Origin: Coriobacteriia bacterium
Lineage (GTDB): Bacteria > Actinomycetota > Coriobacteriia > WRKU01 > WQUG01
Assembly (NCBI GenBank): GCA_009779855.1
Contig: WRBC01000007.1
Coordinates: forward strand, 1 to 64,000
Reading direction: 5' to 3'
DNA length: 64,000 nt
The stretch's first letter is position 1; every line of letters starts with the position of its first letter. The translations under genes and the position numbers were made by a program. The notes below the pieces were generated by a model. It was given only the letters and a program-made list of their open reading frames with translations. It did no database searches and was not told the DNA's origin. Shown one piece after another: positions 9,270 to 16,573 of the stretch.

Positions 9270-9692
9270 ATGGCAGGCAGTCTTAAATTCTTTAAATGTG
9301 AACACTGCGGTAATCTGGCGGAGCTCATCCATGACTCAGGCGTACCAATGGTTTGCTGCGGTGAAAGTATGCATGAACTTGTTGCAAACACGGTAGATGC
9401 ATCCTATGAAAAGCATGTTCCCGCTGTTACGAGAATCGATACGTGTCCCTGTGGGTGTACGTGCGAAAGTGCACTTCGCGTCGAAGTGGGTAGTGAGCCC
9501 CATCCGATGACGAAGGAACACCATATTAGCTTTATTTGTGTTGAAACAGAAAATGGCGCAAAAAGGCGTAATCTACAAGTTGACCAGGCACTGGTAGCTG
9601 AATTCTGTTGCTGTGATGATAGACCTGTGGCAGTGTATGCCTACTGCAATTTGCACGGCATGTGGAAGACAGAAGACATCGCCACCTCTTAA
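9270..9692 (+). CDS. Desulfoferrodoxin (superoxide reductase) with an extra Cys cluster
   Basis: A 140-residue class I desulfoferrodoxin that reduces superoxide to peroxide without releasing oxygen. Centre I (rubredoxin-like Fe) ligands are Cys10, Cys13, Cys29 and Cys30. Centre II ligands are His49 (in the EKHVPAV motif with Glu47-Lys48), His78, His84, Cys126 and His129. Between His49 and His78 there are about nine more residues than usual, containing CPCGCTC (59-65), and a CCC run follows at 113-115; neither is standard. The start at 9270 has AGGTGG upstream; a GTG-like earlier frame adds only four residues. It follows adhE by 18 bases and may be cotranscribed, giving oxygen protection to a fermentative operon. 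Confidence 0.93.
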   Translation: MAGSLKFFKCEHCGNLAELIHDSGVPMVCCGESMHELVANTVDASYEKHVPAVTRIDTCPCGCTCESALRVEVGSEPHPMTKEHHISFICVETENGAKRRNLQVDQALVAEFCCCDDRPVAVYAYCNLHGMWKTEDIATS

Positions 9693-9722
9693 TAGGCTTA
9701 CTGCCTAGTGGGCCTGTAGCCT

Positions 9723-10319
9723 ATGCTACTAGAGAAAATATGTCTCACATTAGGACTTGCGCTGATAGGATCAGTGCTTGTTAATAGTGTTATCTTGTCG
9801 CGAGGGGGAACGCGGGCAATCGTTTTTGGTGAAACAGACAAAACGGACTTTCTGCTCATTCCTCTCATGGCTACTTTTGTCTACTTGCTGCTTGCGCAGA
9901 CTTTTAATCTGCCCGCACCTGCCTTCCTTGTTGCTCGCCTTTGGGGTGTGGGTGCTCTTGAGGAAGGTGTGCCGACCACAGGAAGACTTGGCATCGGCTT
10001 TTGTGCCTTTGCCGTAGTGGGTCTTATCGCGACCCTCATATCGTTTGGATCATCGTTTCGTATAGGTATTGATGAGCGTCATCCCAGCAAGCTTGTGACG
10101 ACAGGTATCTTCGCCCTAAGTCGCAACCCTATTTATGTCTGTTTTGGCATATTTCTCATAGGGCTTACTCTGGTGTTTGCCTCGCCCTTTATCATCGTGG
10201 TGCATACCTTGCTCCTCTTACTTTTTCACAGGCAGGTCTTGAAGGAAGAGCAGTTTTTAAAGGATGAGTATGGTTCAGCATTTGAAGAGTACCGCCAAAG
10301 GGTGCCGCGGTACTTGTAG
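9723..10319 (+). CDS. Membrane methyltransferase, ICMT/PEMT family
   Basis: A 198-residue integral membrane protein with about five hydrophobic segments. The C-terminal half carries the isoprenylcysteine carboxyl methyltransferase / phospholipid methyltransferase signature: GIFALSRNPIYVCFG, then a hydrophobic helix, then EEQFLKDEYGSAFEEYRQRVPRY. These enzymes use S-adenosylmethionine to methylate lipids or lipid-linked groups at the membrane; the substrate here is unknown. The ATG at 9723 lies at the end of an imperfect hairpin (9692-9724) and has a poor SD, so a slightly later start is possible. Confidence 0.82.
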   Translation: MLLEKICLTLGLALIGSVLVNSVILSRGGTRAIVFGETDKTDFLLIPLMATFVYLLLAQTFNLPAPAFLVARLWGVGALEEGVPTTGRLGIGFCAFAVVGLIATLISFGSSFRIGIDERHPSKLVTTGIFALSRNPIYVCFGIFLIGLTLVFASPFIIVVHTLLLLLFHRQVLKEEQFLKDEYGSAFEEYRQRVPRYL

Positions 10320-10432
10320 CGACTGCAGCAGCGACAGCTCACACTAAGAGGTTATTGTGACATTTCTTCTGAGTGGTAGACTTAAGGGTAAAGCCAATTC
10401 GTGACGACAGAACTTCGAACGAAGGAGGAAGC

Positions 10433-10840
10433 ATGGGTTGTACGGTTAGCAGAATCGCACCTTTCCTAACATTTCAGGGAAAAGCTGAAGAGGCGATACA
10501 TTATTACGCAGACACCTTGCCAGGCGCAACAATCGAATCCCTTGTGTTCTTTGAAGAGGGCCAGGGTGGTATCCCAGGGACTGTGATGAATGGTACGTTG
10601 CTTTTCGCAGGTCAGCGGATACTGTTCATGGACATGGACCCTGCGACAAATCCTCCAGCGTTTAGTTGGGCAACTTCGCTCTATCTTGACTGCGAAAGTG
10701 AAGAAGAATTTGATACCCTTTTTAAAGGCTTATCGCAGGGCGGCACAGTCATGATGCACGAAGGTCCCTTCATGCACTTCAAGCAGGTTGCTTGGGTCAT
10801 AGACAAGTATGGAGTCTGCTGGCAGCCCGTCCTAGAGTAG
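10433..10840 (+). CDS. VOC-superfamily protein (PhnB / 3-demethylubiquinone methyltransferase-like fold)
   Basis: A 135-residue glyoxalase/VOC-fold protein of the PhnB-like group: ITPFLTF-like opening (IAPFLTFQGKAEEAIHYYADTL), central GTLLFAGQRILFMD, and closing WVIDKYGVCWQ. Family members are small metal-binding or substrate-binding proteins; the historical methyltransferase annotation is unreliable and I assign no reaction. The start at 10433 is set by a near-perfect SD, AAGGAGGAAGC, immediately before ATG; an upstream frame from 10373 is rejected. It appears to be a single-gene unit. Confidence 0.85.
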   Translation: MGCTVSRIAPFLTFQGKAEEAIHYYADTLPGATIESLVFFEEGQGGIPGTVMNGTLLFAGQRILFMDMDPATNPPAFSWATSLYLDCESEEEFDTLFKGLSQGGTVMMHEGPFMHFKQVAWVIDKYGVCWQPVLE

Positions 10841-10873
10841 GTTGAGTCAATCTGAGGCAGTCAGCCCTATCTG

Positions 10874-11422
10874 TCAGTTTTCTGCAACAGACTTTAAGTA
10901 ATTGTCGATGGCTATGTGATCTTCTTCAACTTCGGCAATGGCTGTAAAGACTATTTTCACGCGTGGCGTAGTAGCGCGCTCTGCAGCCTCACGGTAGAAC
11001 TGTGCCGCGATTTCTTCATGCTGATGACTCAGTTCGATGTTTGCCGTCCAGTTATCTTGTACTGTAAGTGCCTGTTTTGGCTCGGTCGGTACAGGCACTT
11101 TAAGAAGCTTGCCAAAGACAGATAGGTGTTCATGTTCAATCTTTCCTAGAGCCCGGTAAGCACTGGGAATAAGGCCATTGCGGTCTCCCATTTCACCCAA
11201 AGCTTTGTAAAGCGTCAGGTTAGTGACCTCAAGATCGCAGGCATACTCAAGGTCTGCGCGCTCACTTTCTGTTATCTGAACATCATTGACCCTCAACGGG
11301 AAATTCGAAGAGGGAAGAATATATTGTGCATGCGCGCCACAAAATGGACAGTTGGTGGGGCGATCATAGCCTAGATAGCTATCTCCGCAGATACAACAGC
11401 GCCATACTTTTGCTTCTGTCAT
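10874..11422 (-). CDS. Rubrerythrin-like protein with N-terminal rubredoxin domain
   Basis: A 182-residue protein. An N-terminal rubredoxin-like iron site (WRCCICGDSYLG and PTNCPFCGA) is followed by a ferritin-like four-helix domain with diiron ligands in LEYACDLEVTNLTLYKAL, KIEHEHL, QHEEIAAQFYREA and EVEEDHIAIDNYL. The rubredoxin-first order is that of reverse rubrerythrin. Such proteins reduce hydrogen peroxide or oxygen in anaerobes, taking electrons from NAD(P)H through rubredoxin-type centres. It fits with the nearby desulfoferrodoxin, whose product is peroxide. The start has AAAGGAG eight bases upstream. Confidence 0.92.
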   Translation of the reverse strand: MTEAKVWRCCICGDSYLGYDRPTNCPFCGAHAQYILPSSNFPLRVNDVQITESERADLEYACDLEVTNLTLYKALGEMGDRNGLIPSAYRALGKIEHEHLSVFGKLLKVPVPTEPKQALTVQDNWTANIELSHQHEEIAAQFYREAAERATTPRVKIVFTAIAEVEEDHIAIDNYLKSVAEN

Positions 11423-11468
11423 GATTGACTCCTTTCATAGATGTGAACGAATTGCTCTGTGTTTTTCA

Positions 11469-11831
11469 TTACGTACCTTGAGAGTCCAAGAACTCTTTGA
11501 GCACAATCGCGTGATTGATTTCTGGACTTCTTGCCCCGTAGAGCAGGGTAACCATACCTTCTTTACCCAGAGCAAGAGCCCGGGTAATCTCCACCTGTTT
11601 ATCCTCGTCATGATTTAGTTCCATCAGATAGCGCTGACGAAACTCTACAAAGCGGTCTTCTTGATGATCGAACCAGATGCGGAGCTCAGGACTGGGTGCA
11701 ATATCTTTGAGCCATCCGTCCAGTGCAGCGCGTTCTTTTGACACTCCGCGAGGCCATAGGCGATCAACAAGCAGACGCTTGCCATCACTAGGCTCTGCAG
11801 ATTCGTAAATGCGTTTGATAAGAAATGGCAT
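11469..11831 (-). CDS. DUF488 family protein
   Basis: A 120-residue DUF488 (YeaO-like) protein. The hallmarks are RIYESAEPSDGKRLLVDRLWPRGVSKE, split here only by family-typical spacing, then WLKDIAPSPELRIWF, a basic/acidic helix, and LLYGARSPEINHAIVLKEFL at the end. The biochemical role of this family is not established; nucleic-acid binding has been suggested for relatives. It is 46 bases upstream of the rubrerythrin gene on the same strand, so the two probably share a transcript. The SD is AAAGGAG. Confidence 0.88.
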   Translation of the reverse strand: MPFLIKRIYESAEPSDGKRLLVDRLWPRGVSKERAALDGWLKDIAPSPELRIWFDHQEDRFVEFRQRYLMELNHDEDKQVEITRALALGKEGMVTLLYGARSPEINHAIVLKEFLDSQGT

Positions 11832-11880
11832 AGCTAAGCTCCTTTCACGCTTAGAGCGTTAACTACCTAGAGCGAGCAAA

Positions 11881-11911
11881 GCGCCTGCCACTATAACGAT
11901 AGGACAGGCGC
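11881..11911 (-). terminator. Possible terminator hairpin
   Basis: GCGCCTG at 11881-11887 pairs with CAGGCGC at 11905-11911 around a 17-base loop. Read on the minus strand it follows the acidic-repeat protein gene and is followed by TTTGC, a weak U tract. It would separate that gene from the DUF488-rubrerythrin pair. Confidence 0.45.
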
Positions 11912-11988
11912 CGGTACAATAGGGTGAATGACTATAAGGGGCAACCCAACTTAAAGGGATCCCACCTTAAGAACCAGTCACCGCTACG

Positions 11989-12420
11989 CTACTTTTTGCC
12001 CCTAGTGAAGAAGTAGATTCCCGCGGCAACCACAGCGATTACGACAACTATAATGATGATAGTCACCCAGTTCTGACCTGCGTCATCAAGCTCTTCTTCA
12101 GCATCTTGGTAGGCGTCTGTTGCTGCAATATCATTACCCGCATCGTCAACGTCAGCTTCTGCATCGTCGTAGGCTTCAGCAATGCCTTGACCTGCGTCAT
12201 CCAGTGCTTCTTCAGTATCACTGTAGGCGTCACTTGCGTCGGTGCCCAAATCATCAGTTACTGCATCCACATCGGCTTCTGCGTCAGCTGCTGCAGCAAT
12301 GCTTGTTGCTGGTAGGGTGGTAAAGCCTGGAGCAAGTGCTGCAACTGGCAGTAGAGCTCCTACAAGGCATAAGGCTAGGACAAGTGCAAAAATACTGACG
12401 CTACTTTTTCGAGAATTCAT
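11989..12420 (-). CDS. Exported acidic repeat protein with C-terminal membrane anchor
   Basis: A 143-residue protein of unknown function. It has an N-terminal signal-like segment (residues 9-30, Ala/Leu-rich). An acidic Asp/Ala/Glu-rich region of about three repeats of a 17-19-residue unit follows, with core Y.D.E..LDDAG (64-115). It ends in a very hydrophobic segment (119-137, IIIIVVVIAVVAAGIYFF) and a basic tail RGKK. The predicted topology is an extracytoplasmic acidic helix tethered at its C-terminus. The SD is AAAGGGAGGGG. It is divergent from the TM2 gene at 12698. Confidence 0.7.
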   Translation of the reverse strand: MNSRKSSVSIFALVLALCLVGALLPVAALAPGFTTLPATSIAAAADAEADVDAVTDDLGTDASDAYSDTEEALDDAGQGIAEAYDDAEADVDDAGNDIAATDAYQDAEEELDDAGQNWVTIIIIVVVIAVVAAGIYFFTRGKK

Positions 12421-12697
12421 AAGAACCCCTCCCTTTCAATAGGAAACAAGACGTCTTCAGTGGGTATATTGTAGCATTATGTGAAGAAATGCACACATTA
12501 TTTGATTATTTTTTGCATATTAAATCTATATTTACCATAGAAAATCGTACAGGAGGTTTTTTAGAACTCACTTTAACTTGTGGAGATTTGTGGCATATTT
12601 GACAATGTATGTATCAATTCCTGCTGACTAAGGTATTATTAATAGCTTGTGAAATGGTTAGTGTGCAATAGTAAGTTTTAATGAAAGGGTTTATCCA
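12421..12697. other. Divergent intergenic region, AT-rich
   Basis: About 280 bases between divergent genes, with long A/T runs near 12500-12545. It must hold promoters in both directions. A TTGACA hexamer is at 12599-12604 and TATTAT at 12634-12639, but their spacing is too wide to form one promoter. No RNA gene is recognised. Confidence 0.4.
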
Positions 12698-12976
12698 ATG
12701 TCAGAAACATCCGGTAAAAGTAAGATAGCTGCAGGCCTACTTGGCATTTTGCTTGGTAGCTTTGGTGCGCATAAGTTTTATCTAGGTTACACAACACCTG
12801 CGGTCATCATGCTTGTCCTATACCTATCATCATTTGTCTTCGCATTCCTATTCATAGGTTTTCTTTGGATGTGGATTCCGGGACTAATTGGTATTATCGA
12901 AGGAATCATCTATCTAACAAAGAGCGATGAAGACTTTCAGCAGACGTACGTTATCGGCAAAAAGCCTTGGTTCTAG
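12698..12976 (+). CDS. TM2 domain membrane protein
   Basis: A 92-residue TM2-domain protein: SKIAAGLLGILLGSFGAHKF, YLG turn, a second helix, and a C-terminal cytosolic tail LTKSDEDFQQTYVIGKKPWF. Bacterial TM2 proteins are short two- or three-helix membrane proteins of unknown role. The gene is closely related to the TM2 half of the 13980-14450 gene (shared HKFYLGY, FAFLFIGFLW and the FxQTYVxGxxPWF end), so the two are local paralogs. SD AAAGGG precedes the ATG. A clear terminator follows at 13021. Confidence 0.85.
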   Translation: MSETSGKSKIAAGLLGILLGSFGAHKFYLGYTTPAVIMLVLYLSSFVFAFLFIGFLWMWIPGLIGIIEGIIYLTKSDEDFQQTYVIGKKPWF

Positions 12977-13020
12977 GCCACAATCTACAACCTACCTATA
13001 CGTACATAGTACAATGTGAA

Positions 13021-13045
13021 GCGACGGGATATCCCGTCGCTTTTT
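13021..13045 (+). terminator. Rho-independent terminator
   Basis: GCGACGGGATATCCCGTCGC is a perfect 20-base palindrome followed directly by TTTTT. It ends the TM2 gene at 12976 and lies just before the RidA gene. Confidence 0.9.
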
Positions 13046-13076
13046 GCTTGTAAAGGACACCGTAAAGGGGAACTAC

Positions 13077-13457
13077 GTGAAGAAAGAGATTATCAATTCT
13101 GAAAAAGCATTCGCAGCAGTTGGACCGTATTCACATTCGGTTTTGGTGGATGGCAGCCTGCAGTTTATTTCTGGACAAATCGGAGCCGACCCTAGTACAG
13201 GAAAGCTGAAAGCAACTGTCGAGGATCAAACAATCCAAGCATTCGCTAACCTAGAGGCAATTTTAGAAGAGACAGGCATGAGTTTCGAGAATGTAGTAAA
13301 GACGACAGTGTTCCTGAAGGACATGGATGACTTTGCTGCAGTTAATCAGATATATGCACAGTATTTTCCTCATGATCCACCTGCGCGTTCTTGCGTGGCA
13401 GCTGCAGCGCTGCCCCTAGGCGCGCTGTTTGAAGTAGAGGCAATCGCTGTTAAATGA
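13077..13457 (+). CDS. ridA: RidA family enamine/imine deaminase
   Basis: A 126-residue RidA (YjgF/YER057c/UK114) protein, the usual length. RidA hydrolyses reactive 2-aminoacrylate-type enamines/imines released by PLP enzymes. Family signatures are GPYSHSV near the N-terminus, FISGQIGADPSTG in the middle, and the C-terminal DPPARSCVAAAALPLGALFEVEAIAV containing the conserved active-site Arg. The start is GTG at 13077, supported by AAAGGGGAAC upstream; the longer frame from 13044 overlaps the terminator. The stop overlaps the next gene by four bases (ATGA). Confidence 0.93.
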   Translation: MKKEIINSEKAFAAVGPYSHSVLVDGSLQFISGQIGADPSTGKLKATVEDQTIQAFANLEAILEETGMSFENVVKTTVFLKDMDDFAAVNQIYAQYFPHDPPARSCVAAAALPLGALFEVEAIAVK

Positions 13458-13894
13458 GCCTTGTTCGAAAAGCTCTCATCGTCCTACTCATTTCTGCTGC
13501 CAGTTTGCTGGTGGTAGGTTGTCAGTCAGGATCGCGCGTATTTGATCCTCACGTTGGGACGTGGGAGGGTCACGTTAGTAAGCTGTCTATGTCTGCAGCA
13601 CCAGCGGATGAAGAGTATTATATCCAGGTGACTGTCCTTCCTGGGGGGATTCTCTCTTTTTCTAACCTTACTACAGGCTATGTCGATGACTTTGCCTATT
13701 TTGCCTGGTCTGATGATGAGGAAGAGGGGTGGAGCCTGCGATTAGATATCTACCCTGTGGATGATTCCTCAGGACAGCAAATTGCTACTGCCTACCTCTC
13801 GCATCAAGCAGAGGATGTTATCTTGTTTTCTCCCCGTCCTGCAGGACTGGCTTTGCTTAATTTTTCAGAAGTAGAATTGTGGCGTGTAGAGTAA
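13454..13894 (+). CDS. Predicted lipoprotein
   Basis: A 146-residue protein with a lipoprotein signal: Arg/Lys, hydrophobic core, then lipobox LVVGC with Cys23 as the predicted lipidated residue. The mature part is beta-rich (GTWEGHV, YYIQVTVLPGGILSFSNLT) and resembles small lipocalin-like or lipoprotein domains that start HVGTWEG; no specific family is claimed. The ATG overlaps the ridA stop (ATGA), so it is translationally coupled to ridA. Confidence 0.75.
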   Translation: MSLVRKALIVLLISAASLLVVGCQSGSRVFDPHVGTWEGHVSKLSMSAAPADEEYYIQVTVLPGGILSFSNLTTGYVDDFAYFAWSDDEEEGWSLRLDIYPVDDSSGQQIATAYLSHQAEDVILFSPRPAGLALLNFSEVELWRVE

Positions 13895-13979
13895 CCACAG
13901 AAATGCGCCATCTAATCTTAGATAACGTAGTAAAATTGCGGGAGAATAAATTGGCGCTTACGTAGGAAAGGACTGCTCT

Positions 13980-14450
13980 ATGCAGGGAACAATACTCAAC
14001 GTCTCGTTCCAGGACAATGTCGGGATGATTTCTGGGGATGATGGCAATAGATACAACTTCGACGCAGGACAGTGGCGCACAGGCACTGCCCCAGCTGCAG
14101 GACAAAGAGTCGACTTTATTCCATCAGGAACAACAGCGACAGAGGTTTACCCCATGGTTGCTCAGGTCGCAGCAAGCACATCAGGAGAGAAGAGCAAAAT
14201 AGTTGCAGGACTCCTTGCTTTTTTCCTGGGATCACTGGGGATCCATAAGTTTTATTTGGGATATAATACAGCCGGTGCAGTCATGCTCACGCTCTACCTA
14301 ACGGGATTTTTATTCGCATTCCTGTTCATAGGGTTTCTCTGGCTTTGGGTACCTATGCTTATCGCCTTTATAGAATCAATCATTTATTTCACCAAAAGCG
14401 ATTATGACTTCGAGCAGACCTATGTGGTCGGCGACAGACCGTGGTTTTAA
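13980..14450 (+). CDS. Cold-shock-like domain fused to TM2 membrane domain
   Basis: A 156-residue two-domain protein. Residues 1-58 (MQGTILNVSFQDNVGMISG, then DDGNRYNFDAGQWR, then GQRVDFIPSGTTATEVYP) match the strand pattern of a cold-shock-type OB barrel, as in CspA-fold proteins, although the RNP1 aromatic motif is degenerate. Residues 70-156 are a TM2 domain nearly parallel to the gene at 12698. The fusion would place a small barrel on the cytosolic face of the membrane. SD GAAAGGA precedes ATG. The lipoprotein gene at 14461 follows after 10 bases. Confidence 0.8.
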   Translation: MQGTILNVSFQDNVGMISGDDGNRYNFDAGQWRTGTAPAAGQRVDFIPSGTTATEVYPMVAQVAASTSGEKSKIVAGLLAFFLGSLGIHKFYLGYNTAGAVMLTLYLTGFLFAFLFIGFLWLWVPMLIAFIESIIYFTKSDYDFEQTYVVGDRPWF

Positions 14451-14460
14451 GGGGATTATC

Positions 14461-14922
14461 ATGCAAAACACTCGTCCATTATCTAAACTAATTGTTCTGT
14501 TGGTGGTAAGTCTCTGTGCTGTTGCCCTGCTTTTAGGGTGTGCAAATGACGAACAGCCTGCAAGTGACGCTGCCCAGAGCTCTGCGCAAGGTAGTGACCA
14601 GGAAGTACTTGAAGTTGAAGACATTCATACGACCCCTGCTTCTTTTCAGCATGACGTCATTGTGACGGGCACCGTCACCACGTTCTCAGAGCGTGACGCT
14701 GTAGCGCTGATCGGAGTTGTCGACAATCAGCACATCCTAGAGTGCCTAAATCTGGAATGCCCAGGCTATAAGATTTATGCAGTTAACGTGAGTGGTAAAG
14801 ATCTTCCAGATCCAGGAGACGTGATAACCATGGTTGGTAGCTTTCAGGCCATGGGGGACTTCTGGATATTTTCCATATCTGACTATGTGACTAACAGCAA
14901 TATTATGGACAGACTACAGTAG
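14461..14922 (+). CDS. Predicted lipoprotein with OB-fold-like domain
   Basis: A 153-residue protein. The N-terminal signal has the lipobox LLLGC, with predicted lipidation at Cys27. An acidic, Ser/Gln-rich linker follows. The rest (DVIVTGTVTTFSERDAVALIG, ILECLNLECPGYKIYAVNV, DPGDVITMVGSFQAMGDFW) has the strand layout of tRNA_anti-like OB-fold proteins found in bacterial lipoproteins; this is a fold guess. The ATG at 14461 is preceded by AAGGGGATT. It is very close to the upstream TM2 fusion gene and probably cotranscribed. Confidence 0.75.
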   Translation: MQNTRPLSKLIVLLVVSLCAVALLLGCANDEQPASDAAQSSAQGSDQEVLEVEDIHTTPASFQHDVIVTGTVTTFSERDAVALIGVVDNQHILECLNLECPGYKIYAVNVSGKDLPDPGDVITMVGSFQAMGDFWIFSISDYVTNSNIMDRLQ

Positions 14923-15072
14923 GACTTTAGCGTGAGCACACACCTCAATTTGATGCAACATGTGTTATCATTGCTAAATACAAATATGAACGAAGTATGT
15001 TGCAAAAATGGAGCATGAGCCCATGCTTGCAAGGTGAGCACACGGACAGGTGCTTAGACAGGAGCGTAACCC

Positions 15073-15270
15073 ATGGATGTGAAGAAAATCCTCAAGGCAA
15101 TAGGCCCCCTGCTGCTACTCGCGATTCCAGCGATTATTCTGTGGGCAATCTTTTCAGATTCGCACTACGATACAAACATAGGGGCATACGAAGCAGAGGG
15201 AGAAGTAACCTACAGTCTGACTGACCCAGAAAGATACGGCTTAACGGGGGAGGAAACTCCAAGCCGATAA
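15073..15270 (+). CDS. Small single-helix membrane protein
   Basis: A 65-residue protein: MDVKKILKAIG, one long hydrophobic helix (GPLLLLAIPAIILWAIF, about 11-27), and a soluble, mildly acidic tail. It is not recognised. The start is supported by AGGAGCG eight bases before ATG. The mixed hydrophobic/charged pattern and the SD argue for a real gene although it is short. A strong terminator follows at 15331. Confidence 0.55.
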   Translation: MDVKKILKAIGPLLLLAIPAIILWAIFSDSHYDTNIGAYEAEGEVTYSLTDPERYGLTGEETPSR

Positions 15271-15330
15271 AGGCAGACACTGGGACAAGGGTAAACTGTA
15301 GAGACAGGCAAAGATAGCAGTAATAACAGT

Positions 15331-15371
15331 AAAAAGGCTGAGCACTATGAGGTGCCCAGCCTTTTCTTTTG
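15331..15371. terminator. Bidirectional terminator
   Basis: AAAAGGCTG at about 15332-15340 pairs with CAGCCTTTT at about 15357-15365 and is followed by CTTTT; the A-run on the left gives a U-tract on the other strand. It sits between convergent genes ending at 15270 (+) and 15405 (-). Confidence 0.85.
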
Positions 15372-15404
15372 CTTCGTTAGTGCTTACTAGAACTATTCTA
15401 TGAT

Positions 15405-15803
15405 TTAGTAAGCCTCAAGTTGACGCATAAGGTCATAGAATTCTGGCGATGAAGTCGCATCCCCTAGTGCAATAAGGAAGATTATCATTGCAATTATTCC
15501 AACGACAATACCAACAGATCCTAGTACGATACCAGCTATTGCCATACCGCTTTTCATGCCTACAGGTGTCTTGGTTCTGCCAACGATACCGCAGACCAGT
15601 GATCCGATTGCCATTGGGAGTCCTACCCACCAGAGAAGGCTGACTGATACGCAGGAGATAAGAATGCTTAGAATACCTAGGACTAGGGCTATAATGCCCC
15701 AAACTTGTCCAGGGTTGCTTTGAGGGGCAGCAGGCTGTTGGTGAAATTGCTGCTGCGGTGGTTGATGATGAGGGGCGGGTTGCTGTGGTACTTGCTGTTC
15801 CAT
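15405..15803 (-). CDS. DUF4190-type membrane protein with Pro/Gln-rich N-terminus
   Basis: A 132-residue protein. About 33 residues of Pro/Gln/His-rich low-complexity sequence precede a DUF4190-like membrane domain with two helix pairs: VWGIIALVLGILSILISC, then a Gly-rich loop (GSLVCGIVGRTKTP), then MAIAGIVLGSVGIVVGIIAMI. The function of this common actinobacterial domain is unknown. The SD is GAAAGGATC before ATG. The gene converges on the small membrane protein at 15073. Confidence 0.82.
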   Translation of the reverse strand: MEQQVPQQPAPHHQPPQQQFHQQPAAPQSNPGQVWGIIALVLGILSILISCVSVSLLWWVGLPMAIGSLVCGIVGRTKTPVGMKSGMAIAGIVLGSVGIVVGIIAMIIFLIALGDATSSPEFYDLMRQLEAY

Positions 15804-15907
15804 GGTGATCCTTTCGTTGCTGAGCGCATACGCCTATAACTGTTACACATAAGGTAAATAATAGCGCATTACACAGAGTCTTGTCATGACAAAAGCTTAT
15901 GCGGTAC

Positions 15908-15944
15908 CATAGTTCAAGTTTTTTAGTCAAAATATTTGAACCAT
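15908..15944. promoter_or_regulatory. Inverted repeat upstream of the MarR operon
   Basis: CATAGTTCAA at 15908-15917 and TTGAACCATG at 15935-15944 form a 9-of-10 inverted repeat about 135 bases before the marR-like gene, in an AT-rich stretch. It could be an operator or an RNA stem; the 17-base spacing is wider than a usual MarR site. Confidence 0.4.
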
Positions 15945-16079
15945 GACTGCAATACATGACCGCAGCAAAAGCCATGTTTCTGGCAGGAGCCGTGTTCTTG
16001 ACGAGCATTGGCCTCAAATAAGCTAGCACGAACCGAAGGACAGATATAAATCGAATCAGTAAAAAGAAGGGAGGGCAAA

Positions 16080-16568
16080 GTGGTCGACAGTGCTTTCAAT
16101 GAGGTATATACAAAGTTTAAGCTTAATTTTTACAGAGGCATATTTGAACGCATCAAAGAACGCGAGGGTAGTCTTAGCGCGTCAGAAGCCTATGCGGTGG
16201 AGGTTATCCATGCCCTGGATAAACCTACGATTAGTCAGTTTGCTCAATTTCTACAAGTGTCAAAGTCAAATGCAACCTATAAGGTGAATACTCTCATCAA
16301 AAAGGGCTACATTGAAAAGATTCAATCTGACACCGACAGACGTGAAGCTCATCTGCATACAACGCCGAAGTTTATGCAGTACTACGCAATCAATCAAAAC
16401 TATATAAATGTTGTGACGCAGCGTATCAAGGAACATTTCTCCGTCGAAGAATTAAAGCGATTTGATGAAATGCTAAGGATCATATCAAGCGAGCTTATGC
16501 CAGAAGCTAATGAAAAACTTCAGCTTGATAAAGCAGGCAGAGAGCAAAATCAGAGGGAAGAGGAATAA
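16080..16568 (+). CDS. MarR-family transcriptional regulator
   Basis: A 162-residue winged-helix regulator. The recognition region is PTISQFAQFLQVSKSNATYKVNTLIKKGYIEK (about 50-81), followed by the wing DTDRREAHLHTT. Helices on both sides form the dimer interface. The start is GTG at 16080, with GGGAGGGCAAA upstream. It is followed five bases later by a degV gene. DegV proteins bind fatty acids (FakB class), and MarR proteins next to lipid genes in Firmicutes include FabT; by analogy this regulator may sense acyl-lipid supply. That link is inference. Confidence 0.88.
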   Translation: MVDSAFNEVYTKFKLNFYRGIFERIKEREGSLSASEAYAVEVIHALDKPTISQFAQFLQVSKSNATYKVNTLIKKGYIEKIQSDTDRREAHLHTTPKFMQYYAINQNYINVVTQRIKEHFSVEELKRFDEMLRIISSELMPEANEKLQLDKAGREQNQREEE

Positions 16569-16573
16569 ATTAC

